Assembly: GCA_905250115.1 (NCBI GenBank)
Contig: CAJNOI010000055.1
Coordinates: 1-64,000 of the forward strand
Length of the DNA: 64,000 bases
Origin: Adineta steineri
Taxonomy: Eukaryota; Rotifera; Eurotatoria; Adinetida; Adinetidae
Direction of reading: 5' to 3'
Positions 42,914 through 54,614 of this stretch are shown here, piece after piece. A model generated the notes under the pieces. It was not told where the DNA came from and made no database searches. It was given only the letters and a program-made list of their open reading frames with translations. Positions within the stretch are counted from its first letter, which is position 1. Each line of letters begins with the position of its first letter. The position numbers and the translations under genes are program-made.

Positions 42914-44800
42914 TCAAATAGAAGTACGAATTGAATATTGTTGATTTGATAATGAGTCCGCAGCACATATTTTTATCCATTGAGAATCATTTATAGGTGG
43001 ATAATATAAATAACACATTGGATTAATTGGTGGTGTAGATATATATAAAGATGGAGTGTTAAATAATGATTCAATTGTACCAATAAGAGTAACCGAGACA
43101 AATATAATTAAAAATAAACGATCAAGTATTAAAGCAATAAAACGCCATTCTTCAATAATCTAAATAATTATTAATAGTTATAGACAAAATCTTTTAATTA
43201 ATATAAAAAGAAATAGATTAGACCTCTTTTTCATTTTTTTCATTTTCAATTTGTCGTACAATATAAGCAATATGATTCGATATAATTTTTACAAGATGTT
43301 TTCGTTGTTCATCTTTGAATTTATATAATAGACATTGATGTGGATGAATTGAATTTAATTGTTCTCTTATATGTACATATTTTGTTGATAGAGATGGTCG
43401 TTTCATAAAAAGAAGTTTTGGTAAATAAATTAAAAGGGTATTTCTAAGCCAAGATGGCATATCTGTTGTTGGATGACGACGAAAATGTATATTCAGTGTT
43501 ATGACTGTAATAGTAATAGATAAATTAACAAGAATAAGTGTAAAAAGAAGATATTTTCCGAGTAATGATATAACTAATGATGTTGAAGGAATAAGTTCCA
43601 TAAGTAATAAATAAAATACAAGTAATGCAACAAGAATTGATACAGATAATGTAATTTTTTTCCGACTATCTGATGGCAAAACAAAAACTAATACAGTTAG
43701 AACAGATATATTTATACATGGAACAATTAAATTAATCGTATAGAATAATGATTTTCGTTGTATTGTACATGTAAATGTTAAATCAAGATATTTTTCCTTT
43801 TCTTCTTTAACATATGCATAGACTTTTTCATGACGAATTGCTTTAAGATCTAAAAGAAAAGTTTAATAAATATAAAGAATTTCTTTTTTTTTCTTCATTT
43901 GATCTACTTAAAATTTCCCATTCAACTGATGGAGTGTAATCTTCAAGATCCCATCCACGATCGATAACTGATGAATGATTATCAGTTAAAAATTGTAAAT
44001 TAACTAAAGAATCTGGATATGTCCATGTACCAAATTTAAGCGTACAATTTTGTGTATCATATGGATAATACTGCATATCGATTGTACAATATGATTTATA
44101 AATCATTGGTGGGTTCTATCAAAATAAAAATTCTTACTTTGAAATATTAAATAAATTTAACTAACCCATCTCACTGTTCCATCATATTGAATATATGCTT
44201 TTGCTTTCGATGTTATTTGATAATCTCCATCAGCATCTTAGATACATAAATGAAAAGAAAAAGTGTTTATCATAGAATAAAATAATCAATTTACTATTAT
44301 ATAAAACAAGATCTGGTTTCCATATTAAATTATTTGGCATGTATATATATTCTACTCCATCAAAATCATCTGGTGACCATACGAAACTAAAATCTTTCCA
44401 TTCCTATATATATATACACAAAATGGTTTTATTGTAAAATATTTTGAGATATACTTACATGTAGTACATAGACATGAGTTTGCATAATTTGATTTATTTC
44501 ATTCTATAAAAAACAATAAAACTATTCATCAATTTAATCATTGAAGTATTTATACATACAACATCATCAATTTGAATAAGTTTAACACCAATTTTAACTG
44601 TAAGTCTATGAGAACTATTTTCAATAGGACGAGCATATTTATTATAATTTAACATTAAATAGCGATAAAGTTCATCAATTTTTTCACTAGAAGCTAAAAA
44701 TCAAAAAATGAATTTTTAAGGAATAAAGATATTTATTCAATTTACTTATTAAAAATATATTCATAAATACAATAAGAAAATACAAAAAATATAGTTTCAT
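42914..44800 (-). CDS. Cys-loop ligand-gated ion channel subunit (nicotinic-receptor-like, non-alpha)
   Basis: Pentameric neurotransmitter-gated channel subunit. Eight exons on the minus strand: 44746-44800, 44560-44693, 44459-44503, 44295-44403, 44166-44236, 43908-44115, 43224-43849, 42914-43159, together 497 residues. Signal peptide, then EKIDELYRYLMLNYNKYARP, VYVLHEWKDFSFVW, IYMPNNLIWKPDLVLYN (loop A) and the Cys-loop with exactly 13 residues between Cys (CTIDMQYYPYDTQNC). Then GWDLEDYTPSVEWEIL, TIQRKSFFYTINLIVPCI into M1, M2 starting DSRKKITLSVSILVALLVF, M3, a long cytoplasmic loop and M4. Loop C lacks the adjacent Cys pair of alpha subunits, so this is a non-alpha type. The M2 sequence suggests a cation channel. 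No lesion. Confidence 0.92.
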
Positions 44801-45039
44801 TGTATGTAAGTATAACGTTGATTGAAGAAAAGAATTGTCTTTTTCTATAACGAATAAAACATTATAAAGAAATAAATTATTCATGCAAACATAAGTCACT
44901 GTAAATAAGGAAGGAAGCAATCAATTATCTATGAGATGATCTTTAATAGAAATTCAAAACAATCTATTCTTGAATAAAGATCAATTGAAATCTCTACGTA
45001 TTTTTTTTATAACGTAATATTTTTCATAGTAGCTTTATT

Positions 45040-45680
45040 CTATATTTAACTTCCATCTGTATATCAGTAATCAAGAAGATTTATCTATATCAAACTATTC
45101 TCATATTGGTTGTTTAATATTTGAATCTAATAAACAATATCTTATGAATTCTATTCAAACAAATTCATCATTAGCATATCAAACATGGCAATTGAATTAT
45201 GTTTACGTTTATGTCGATGATGGATTATTTTAATCAATTCAAATCATACAAATTGTATTTGTTTATATACAATAAATAAACCATATCAATTTCAATAATA
45301 ACATTTTATTTATTACCATCATTATCATCTATTTATCAATGGTTACTTGATGGTTGTTATTATTTACATGGTATTCAACAATATTAAGCTAATCGTTTTT
45401 TAACTCATATGGATTATACACAAGCAATAAATACATGTCGAATTTATTGTCAGATTACACGTAATACAAATTATTTAAATCTAAAAGTAATTTATTTCTA
45501 TCAAATGATTTTTGTATTGTTGTAAATCAAACTAATTTAAATCAATTTCAATTTTTCGATCTTCTTCCATGTTCAATAGCACGTTCACCAAATTATGTAT
45601 TATGTACACAAAAAACTTTGGGTATAATAATTACAGATGAAGTAGATTTTACATTGTATTATCCGGCAGCGGCAGTGATA
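45040..45680 (+). pseudogene. Decayed extracellular Cys-rich (WSC-like) domain gene
   Basis: Readable in shifting frames: YSHIGCLIFESNKQYLM, IELCLRLC, NSNHTNCICLYTINKPYQFQ, then LDGCYYLHGIQQY, YTQAINTCRIYCQITRNTNY, and LPCSIARSPNYVLC. The spacing of Cys and the repeat of 'GC-y ... C---C' units resemble WSC-type carbohydrate-binding domains. At least three stops and frame changes are present. Assignment is tentative. Confidence 0.4.
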
Positions 45681-45701
45681 AAAAACTTCATTGACTCAGT
45701 T

Positions 45702-45755
45702 TTAGAGTGTGGGTGTGATTATCTATATTCTGAGTCCATACCCTCATCCTCAAAA
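45702..45755. repeat. TG-rich fold-back element 8
   Basis: Left arm AGAGTGTGGGTGTG (45704-45717) and right arm CCATACCCTCATCCTCA (45736-45752). Confidence 0.65.
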
Positions 45756-45938
45756 ATATTTTTTGTTTTGTTTGCAAGAAAAGCTTTTTGAATATAGACG
45801 CTATATAATTTATTAAAATTGTAATCTTTTCCGAAAAAAACAATAAATGAGGTTTAAATGTGTAATAATATTAATTTAATATATGATATTGTTGAGTTTA
45901 TTATATAGTTGGAATAATATGATTGCGATCAGTACTTG

Positions 45939-48585
45939 CTAATTATCTAAGAAAAAAATAGAAATGAATCTCATTATAATTAAAATAGATCATAATGATA
46001 ATATAGATTCTGAGTACTTACTAGTTGGACATCCTGATGTTGGTAATTGTATCATAAATTTTTGTATCCGATTATTTGCTTGATCAGTAACATACAAATT
46101 TCCTTGTGAATCAAATTTTAAGTCTCGAATACCATTGAACTGATTATTAGCTACTCCTATAGCGCCAGTACAACCTACTACACAGATGCCTCCTGCAGTA
46201 TAGTTTGTTGTCCATTTAACGATGCGATTGTTGTTGTTATCTGCCACATATATATATCTAAAAATGAAATGTGATATATATGTAGTTTGAATTAAAAAGA
46301 AATTCTGATAAAAATATCAAAACTAAACTACCTATAAAGTGTTTTAATTGAGGTTTTTTTTACATACCCATTATTGTCAACAATGACCGCATTTGGATTG
46401 TCCAACAATGTCAAATTTGAACCAGACACACCATTGATGTTGCCAGCAACAGTGACTCCACTTGTCGCACCAACAGCCCACATCTGTATCCTGTTGTTTC
46501 CTGAATCGGCTATGTACAATGTTTGGTTTCCATCTACAAAATTTCCAAAAGGTGCACTGAGTTGATCAGCTCCGGAACCCGCTCCATTAGTAGGAGCTAA
46601 AATTACACCTATTCCACTATTAGGATAATATTTTACAATTTGATTATAGTCCGAATCAGTAACATAAATGTTATTATTGACATCAACATGTAGATCTCGG
46701 ATTTGACCAAGAAGATTTGATGAACTATTCTTTGCAATTGTCGTAGCTACTGTAGAACCAAAAGGAAAACGTTGTATTCGGTAATTAGAGCTGTCAGCAA
46801 CAATAATGGCACCATATTGATCAACGGCAACACCTTTAGGCAATTTCAATTGGCTAGAACTGTTACCAGCAGTAAGATTTCCACCCATGACTATCCCAGT
46901 ATTTGTATTGGCATAATATTTCATAATTCGATTGTTACTTCGATCACAAACATATAGGGTATTATTATTATCGACAAAGATGCTGACAGGACCACGAAGT
47001 GAACCTAAATCAGAACCTGCTGTTCCATTGGCATTTCCAGCTACTGTAATTCCAGTTTGATTCCAAGTAGCACATGTTGGAATTTTTAGTGCATATATTC
47101 CAGATGGAGTAACTAATAACAAATGAATAACATAATTTATATTAGAGTTCGAAAATAAACTGGAATAAGATGAACTGACAAGAAAAAGAAGATAAAGCAC
47201 CGTCAAAATTCTTTCTATGAAATATTCATATAAAAATCGTCCATATCAAAAAGTGAATATACACATTAACCCTTTAAGTACCAACGGGGCCTATAAGCCC
47301 CACTCTTTAAAATTTGACAAATTCTGAATAAATTGCGAATGCGAAACAATATCGAAGTGCACTTGTCATTGTGGCATAGGGGACATGTAGGTGCTTGTAT
47401 TCGCGCGGTATTTATCATTTTAATAATCCTTCAAGTACCACCGTGCCGTAAGGGGGTACGGGTATTGATCGAAAATGACTTCGAAAGTTTTTTAAAAATT
47501 TTCAATGAAAATATTCACAACATACAATATACATGTTAGAAATAAAGTCCTAACAAAGTTTCATCCATTGGCTGAGCTATGGTACTTAAAGGGTTAATTG
47601 ATAAAAATATTAAAGAGAAACAAATTAATTTCACATAATTTCCAATACTATGAAATTATATCAATAGTATTTTTATTCTCGATGAATACTTGTTTATTAC
47701 TATTACAACGGTAACGCACTCTGTTATTTGATAAAACAACATGATGCGATACTAACAGACGATTTATAAAGATTATATAAATTTTATTTTCTGTCGATAG
47801 AAATCAAAACATTCTTCCTCTATCATACTCTGCTCTATATAGAAATAAACTCTTACAAGTGATTGTTGTTTCTGTTGTTGTAGTGGTAGAAGTACTTGAT
47901 GTTGTCGAAGTAGTTGTACTAAATAATATAAATGCTTTGATAAATAAGTATGTAACTAATATTATAACTTACGATGAAGTTGTCATCGAAATTGACGTAC
48001 CTAAATTATATATTGAAATAAAAAATATATTTTTATGAATTTTGTGAGAAATAAACGAAAAAAAATGTATAAGATTCTATAATTTCTTTTTCTATTTCAA
48101 TAATAATCTCAGTTTACATATTTCTATATCATTACTACGACTTATAGACATCAGAAGATTCATTTTGTTTATACTTAAGAATATCTATAGAAAACTGATC
48201 GTTAGAATTATTTTTTAATTGATAGAAGACTGTCTCAGAACTACATTATATAACACATCAAAAATAAGAAATAAATAGATTTCTTACTTAATTGAATAGT
48301 TGTTATTGATAGTGATGATTGATTAATAAATATAAAAAAAGAATTTGTATTGAATTGAATTACAATTGAATTGATATTATTATTTAATAATTGACATGTT
48401 CTATTTATACGAAAATAATTTAATGTAGATAAATTTAATTTTATCATCTCACAAATACATTGATCTTTAGTTATATCTATCAATGAATTATTTATAATAC
48501 CAATCATTGTATAATTTTCTATTGTACCAATTTCAATCGAATTAACAATAAAAAATAATGATAAAATAAGAATTATTCGTATCAT
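45939..48585 (-). CDS. Secreted PAN-like/NHL-repeat protein
   Basis: Reconstructed from six exons: 48288-48585, 47973-48000, 47857-47918, 46368-47112, 46022-46257, 45939-45946; 458 codons, in frame. Signal peptide MIRIILILSLFFIVNS, then a Cys-containing domain (DQCICEMIKLNLSTLNYFRI, NRTCQLL) of the PAN/apple-like kind. A Ser/Thr linker follows, made by two tiny exons (28 and 62 nt). Then NHL-repeat beta-propeller blades: SIFVDNNNTLYVCDRSNNRI, GVAVDQYGAIIVADSSNYRI, LHVDVNNNIYVTDSDYNQIV, NFVDGNQTLYIADSGNNRI, VIVDNNGYIYVADNNNNRIV, LKFDSQGNLYVTDQANNRIQ. A Met at 47206 could start a frame, but a TTATTAG acceptor at 47113 and frame continuity favour the longer gene. Intron 3 hosts a MITE. An extracellular recognition or adhesion role is inferred. 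Confidence 0.82.
47266..47597. mobile_element. piggyBac-like MITE
   Basis: 332-bp non-coding element with perfect 18-bp inverted ends TTAACCCTTTAAGTACCA (47266-47283) and its complement (47580-47597). Reading the outer TTAA as target-site duplication leaves termini CCCTTTAAGTACCA, the CCC-start and TTAA target expected of the piggyBac superfamily. A sub-terminal short palindrome GGGGCCTATAAGCCCC lies just inside the left end. It is GC-richer than its surroundings and has no transposase. It sits in intron 3 (47113-47856) of the PAN/NHL gene. Confidence 0.85.
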
Positions 48586-50394
48586 ATTGTTTTGCTTTAT
48601 GTTTTCAAAAACACTTTAAATTGTTTAAAATTACTAAGTTACTAGTTTTTTTTCTTATATTTTCTACATCTCTTTCCATATTTAATATTTAATCATCACA
48701 AAAGGCACCACACTGTTTTGCAGAAAATGTTTGTTAGAAAAAAAACAGCATAGTCATGATTATATTATTCACAAAGAAAAGTTTAGAAGTTGCCTTCTTC
48801 ATAAATAACAGTTTTTTTGTTAATTAAACTGTGTGTTAATATTGCTCAACGAGTATTATGGAAAAGAAATACACATATGGCGATTACATATCTTTCTTTT
48901 ATTAAGTATTTCAAGAAGAGAAAAATAAACATAAAATTGTTTTATAAAGAAAAATAATTAAAGAAATGGAAAATACAAAAGAAATATTTCAATGAGTTAT
49001 TTATATTATCCTTCGTTCTTTTCTGTTCAATTATTCATTTGAAGAATAGAAAGAAAACGACTTGTTCATTTCTTAAATACAATTAGAAGTTTATTTAGAT
49101 ATATAATTCTTCTTTTCTTCAGATAAATTCTTTAAGTTAGAGAAACAAAAGTTTAATGTCAATTAAACTTTGATATTTTTTATTTTGTCTGTATGGATAC
49201 AAATGTAAAATCAAACTGTTAATTTAAATTATCTCTTTATTTTTAGTCGTACACCGGAATTTAATGAGTAATTTCTTTTTAAAAGTGAAATACTCATTCC
49301 TGTTTTCTTCATAAAAAACATAAGTGTAATGTATAACATCTTCAATTATCAGTGTTCGTCTTATATTTAAATAAAATGGATGTATTTGAACAGTAACAAA
49401 TAGAATAGAAATCTATGATTATTTCACAAAAAGTAATTTGAGTACTCAATCGTTATACTCAGGTACACATATGTATCATTGCTATTATATTTACTCACAC
49501 AATTATAATAAATTGATCGATCATATTTGTCTTTAATTATATTTATGTTATCAAACATTTAATAATATCCCAGCAGCTTGCAAAATAGATGTTACGACAA
49601 TAGAATTAATAAGTACAATCTATTATGCAAGAATTTGATGTATGTAGAAGCTTTTCATAGAAGAAAAGACGATACAACTGCGTTAGATTACTATATTTAA
49701 TCGTTAAATAACAAACAATAACAAAATGATTACATCAAAGTAGTGATATGGATTCAATCGTGTCAAAGTAAACATACCAGTGGTTTTTCTCATGTTTCCT
49801 TCATTCTACTTTGAAAATGAAAATTACGGTATAGCAATATCATCTCTGAAGAAAGTAATTTACATTTTTTGAGTTATTGTATCACTATCAAACGATATCT
49901 TTAAAATATATTTATGAAAAATTAGCATTAACCTATTCGAACATTAGTGGCTTGTTAGTATTTGCATATACTGATATCATACCGATTTATGTAATTCAGG
50001 AAGATCTTGAAGGGCCGATAGTTTATTGTCAGAAACTAGATCTGTGGATATTCAATATAACTTCAAACCCATTGATTCACATTCTTTTTTTCTGTTAAAC
50101 GTGTAGCTGGATTTCAATAGAAAAATATTCATGTTTGGCATTCTGCTGTAAGAATTGGTGTATTTCTAGTTAATGATGTCGTACTACTCATTTTGTTCAT
50201 GATAGTAAAACGACTAAATCGAACATTTCTATATCTAAAATGTTATTGAATAGTAAGAATTATTTTTTTCACTCTTTATTTTCTTATAATATTTGAGAAA
50301 TAAAACAGTTAATTAATAAATGAATATGAGTTTATTTATTTTAATGCTAAATACCAATTGCACATAAAGATTGTAATTTTTATCATCTATTGGT
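48586..50394. other. Intergenic region, no gene supported
   Basis: 1.8 kb AT-rich. A 73-codon plus-strand frame at 49877-50098 (ISGLLVFAYTDIIPIYVIQE) has no start context or family match and may be a remnant. No repeats recognised. Confidence 0.4.
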
Positions 50395-50997
50395 TCATTT
50401 TCCGCGGCTGGAACGTCGTGTTGCTATTTCATTCGCAGCGGCAATTCCAAAAAAATAGATTGCATCGGGTAACTTATTGGAAAATACCTTCACTCTATAT
50501 TTAACTGAGAAAAACTTCAATCTGGATTCCTTCTCAGATGTAGCCAAAGTTGTTCGATTACCTTCATCTCGAAAGGATATGCTTCGATCATCTCCCTTTT
50601 TACGTAACACATTCACACGATATCCATTCCATTCAATGAAGATGTCGTTAGATAATTTGTGATAAATTGTTCCATTTATCGTTTCATTAGAAATAGGATC
50701 AAAAATAGAGATTATACCGTTGTACATAAGATTTACAATTTTTTCTTTCAACGTAGCGACGATTTTTTTCGACGGATGAGCAACAAGTTCGAGATTTTGC
50801 ATCAAACCAAATCGACTTTGGATGCGATATTTCAGTGTAAGTCCCGTTGTATCTAAAATTGAGAATTCAGGAGCTCTGATGAGTTTGAAGAAATGGCCTT
50901 TGATAAGATAAGATCGAACTGCAGGTAGAGGATTGACAGGAGCGAATACAACAGTTACCAATAATAGAACACAGGAGAAGAAACGAATCGATATCAT
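50395..50997 (-). CDS. LURP-one-related (tubby-like fold) protein with a signal peptide
   Basis: Single exon, 200 residues. Residues 1-24 (MISIRFFSCVLLLVTVVFAP) form a signal peptide. The rest matches the LOR/DUF567 barrel pattern: YLIKGHFFKLIRAPEFSILD, LTLKYRIQSRFGLMQNLEL, PSKKIVATLKEKI, ISIFDPISNETINGTIYHKL, FIEWNGYRVNVL, then KYRVKVFSNKLPDAIYFFGI and the amphipathic final helix AAANEIATR. LOR proteins are known mainly from plants, fungi and bacteria and are usually cytosolic or membrane-linked; secretion is unusual. The assignment rests on pattern recognition (R--F--M-NLEL, VA-LKEKI). It is intron-less, and horizontal origin is possible. Confidence 0.72.
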   Translation of the reverse strand: MISIRFFSCVLLLVTVVFAPVNPLPAVRSYLIKGHFFKLIRAPEFSILDTTGLTLKYRIQSRFGLMQNLELVAHPSKKIVATLKEKIVNLMYNGIISIFDPISNETINGTIYHKLSNDIFIEWNGYRVNVLRKKGDDRSISFRDEGNRTTLATSEKESRLKFFSVKYRVKVFSNKLPDAIYFFGIAAANEIATRRSSRGK

Positions 50998-52558
50998 CTT
51001 ATGTCACCTTGTAATCGATGTGTAGTTGTGTATGACCTTAAAAATATCAAATTGAAACAATTTATATAGATCCATTTTTCTATGATTAATATTCGAGTAC
51101 ATACTCTTGATAAAAAGCCTTTCATTGTATGATTTAATGAGAACTATTCATCTCAAAACAAATAGATAAATCTCAACTGAAAAACATGAAAAGATATTTA
51201 TGCTAAAGGCGTAAATAAAAAAATCTCAATGTGCTTGAGAATGTCGACGTGTATCTTTCTCTTTTTAATTGACATTTATATCTGCAGCTATACCCTCAAG
51301 TTTATATATAAATCAAAGGTCATCTCAGACCAAATGTAGACGATTCATTCTGTTTTTTCATATGAATTATATTCAAAACGAAAAAAAAGAATTCAAAGTC
51401 ATGTCGTGAGATTCAAATAATCAATTGAAGTTTACATTGGCATTACTACTTTCTTTATGAGATCTATTACACGACACAATAAAATTGTCAAAAAAAACGT
51501 TTTATATTTTTTCAAATTTAATATGTGCTTTTTTTCACGTGACTCGAGTCTAATTTTAGTATCTTCAATCTTAGTTTATCTATTTGTTAGCTTTAGTGCA
51601 TATACTGAATGCAAGATATTCGTATACTAAAGTACTTTTTAAGAACGCATTTGGAGATATATTCTACTTCCAATGTGTCATACGATCTTGGTATAGTGAT
51701 GATCATAAGCCTGATATTATTGTCACAAAGTTCGATAGTCAGAATATCAGTGTTTTTTTCTCGTTAAATGCTGACGAAGAAACTTAATTCTATTATTGTA
51801 TACTAATCGTGTACCACCTTCTATCCAAAACAATTCGATATAAATATAACAAATGCGCTAGTATTTAATTGTGAATTCAGCTTTTTAAGAAACTTTGCCC
51901 GAAAATAAATAAATCTTGAGAGTGAGGGTAATGATGAATAGATCATAGTCAATCTCTCATTATTTAATGGACAGCCAACGGACGTAGGAAGTAAAATAAA
52001 ATCTGTAGCACTGTCAAATCTACTACTTATCAAAAGTTTCCTTGAGAAAAATTCAAAAAAATCAAGAGTAAAAAGCATCAAACAGGACGTTTGTAACATT
52101 ATTAATATAACATGGAAATAGGTATGACTGAACGAGAGGGTGCATTTGAAGTCAGAAAAATAAAGAACGATTCATGTTAAAAAATTCGTTGATCTATTGG
52201 GTAGAATGACATTGAAGAAGAACTTGATATGAAATTAGTGCATAAGGAACATGAACAAGAACAAAGACGAAAAGTACATAACTTCTCTTTCGCTTATGTT
52301 TTAAGATACAAATCGATTGTTCTTCTTTTATCAGCATGTGTTATATAGCCATAGCTAATGACAATATATGCCATTCAGTTCGCAGACCTGAATGAACTGT
52401 TATTCATATTTTCCTCAATGCTTAGATAGCATCATTAAAGAATGATCATTAGTGTTAAAAAATTTAGTCATATATTTAATTAATAATTAATAAAAAATCA
52501 GTTTATGCATTGAGATTCACTATCGTTTTTGTGAAACCATAATTATTTTGTTTTCCTA
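50998..52558. other. Intergenic region with coding remnants
   Basis: 1.56 kb. Contains an FG-GAP-like remnant at 51584-51787 and a charged remnant around 52210-52275 (NDIEEELDMKLVHKEHEQEQ followed by RRK), neither part of a coherent gene. A weak C-rich arm is at 51287-51300. Confidence 0.4.
51584..51787 (+). pseudogene. FG-GAP/VCBS-repeat remnant
   Basis: A 67-codon frame whose second half, DDHKPDIIVTKFDSQNISVF, has the form of an FG-GAP/VCBS repeat (D-KPDIIV--F-S-N-SV). No neighbouring repeats or start site. Probably a fragment of a gene like the one at 63.2-63.9 kb. Confidence 0.4.
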
Positions 52559-54288
52559 TCACCAAAAATATACGTTTCGACCCGGAATAGTTTGATGCAT
52601 CTTCGATATAAGTTGTTTGCCTTGACCATCAATTGGATTTGCGCCAAGATCCAATGTCATGAGTGTCTAGATGAAATAGTGATCATAAGTGGAAAGACAC
52701 AACAAGTGAAGCTGTTACTTTATTGACTTTTAAAGCATTGACAAAATACTCTGCTCCTTGAACATCGATATCATTATACCTCATATCGAGTGAGATAAGT
52801 GTCTATGTAAAATAATGAATGACGAAACAAATACAAATATGTTCAATAAATGTTACTTGATTTTGCTGTAAACCATTGGCAATATACTGTGCTCCTTGGT
52901 TATTGATATGATTTCTGTAGATATTAAGTGCGGTAAGTCCCTAAACGTAATAGCAAGTACAGAATACAATGGAAAGATTGAGAGAAAGTATGGTACCTCG
53001 TTTTGTTTCAAAGCATCGGCAAGATCGTGCACTCCTTGTGGCCCAATCATAATACATCCCAAAAATAGTGTGGTCAGTGTCTATATAAAGTCTTATGTAA
53101 ATTGTAGATGAAAAAAGTTGACAACATGTACTTTATTTTTTTTTAGAGCATTAGCAAGATGCGCTATTCCGTCATCGCTAATTTCATTGGAGCTGAGATC
53201 AAGTGAGTTGAGAGTCTGTATGAAATAATGGTGAAGTGATTTCATTGAGCGAGTTGAACAGAAATGTTACTTTGTTTTTCTGCAGGCTATGAGCGAGATG
53301 TTCTGTTCCATTGTTACCAATTTGAGTCAGACTCAGCTCAAGTATAGTGAGCGTCTATATATAATAACATGCGGTTCATAAATTGAGAAGATGACGGATG
53401 TGTTACCGTGTTTTGCTCTAAAATATTGGCAAGATACTGTGCTCCAAGATCACCAATTTCATTGCCGTTTAATGCAAGTGTAATGAGTGTCTATTGCAAA
53501 ACAATATCTGAAAGATAGAATGAAAAGACTCGGATGAATTTACATTGTTTGTTTCTAGAGCATTCGCGAGATGTTGTACTCCTTGTGGACCTATTTGAAC
53601 AGATCCGAGTATCAGTGTAGAGAGTGTCTATTTGAAACAGTTAATGTATATTGTTATAGAAAAAATTATAGAAGGATTACTTTGTTTTCTCGTAGGCCAT
53701 CGGCAAGGTATTGTGCTCCTTGATCACCAATTGCGTTAGAATGGAGTTCTAGTGTAGTGAGTCTCTAAATATCATATTGAGTGAACGAAACATATATAGA
53801 TTGTGAGAAGATGTTACGGTGTTTCGCTTGAGATCATTAGCCAGATAGTATGCTCCTTGTGGACCGAATTGATTGTATCCAAGTACCAGTGTATTGAGTG
53901 TCTATGTATCAAAATGATTGAGTGATAAAATGAGAAGAGAAGAGGTTTACTTTATTTCGTTGAAGAGCATCGACAATATGTAGAACACCTAGATCACTGA
54001 GAGGACAATTGAATACGGTAAGTACAGTGAATGTCTATATAGTAAAACACAAACTGAAATAAACATTTATGTTCCTATCTTTTTTAAGATTGTTAAAGCT
54101 CTTCTAAAATATTTCGAAAATGTAGAAAAACTCACTTGATAGCGATGGTAGCTATCTAGAATTGTATCGATGCGTATACATACATTTTGCATAGAACATA
54201 ACATAGTTAAATCGTCAAGCTGATCAAAAACTCGATACATAAGTTCTACTGGCAATCCCAGAAGAGATGAAATCATTTTATTAGACAT
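52559..54288 (-). CDS. F-box protein with ribonuclease-inhibitor-type leucine-rich repeats
   Basis: Twelve exons: the first (54136-54288) encodes an F-box-like helix set (LGLPVELMYRVFDQLDDLTM), then eleven exons each encode exactly one LRR, ten of 84 nt (28 residues) in phase 0 and a final longer one. Consensus per exon: TL-TL-L--N-IG-QG-QYLA-AL--N(K/T). The last exon reads TLMTLDLGANPIDGQGKQLI and ends RNVYFW. About 366 residues in total. RNI-type LRRs form a horseshoe for protein binding, and F-box proteins recruit targets to SCF ubiquitin ligases; substrate unknown. Start chosen at the ATG of MSNKMISSLLG (54288). Confidence 0.88.
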
Positions 54289-54614
54289 CAACGAAAGTTA
54301 ACAATTGCCTCAAAATTGTACAATGACACACGTGGATAGAAGAATGCCAATAATAAAAAATGTGAAAGCCGTATGGTTTAATCTTTAAAGTAAAATAATA
54401 AGAAAGAATAAAATAGATGTATTAAACTGAGCGCATTTCTAAATCTGTTTTAAAACTAAAAAATACGACTGCCAATTAGAATCGTTATCTATGAATTTAA
54501 TTGTAACCATAGATAATTATTTTCTAAATCATTTCACAACAATACACTCTGATAATGTAAAAGTAGAAAACTGTTTTTTTAACACTTAAGTACAATAATT
54601 GAGTAGAGATAAAT

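Noticed and set aside
47113-47206. Start of the NHL protein at 47206
   Set aside because: A TTATTAG acceptor at 47113 and exact phase with three upstream exons, including a signal peptide, give a better gene.
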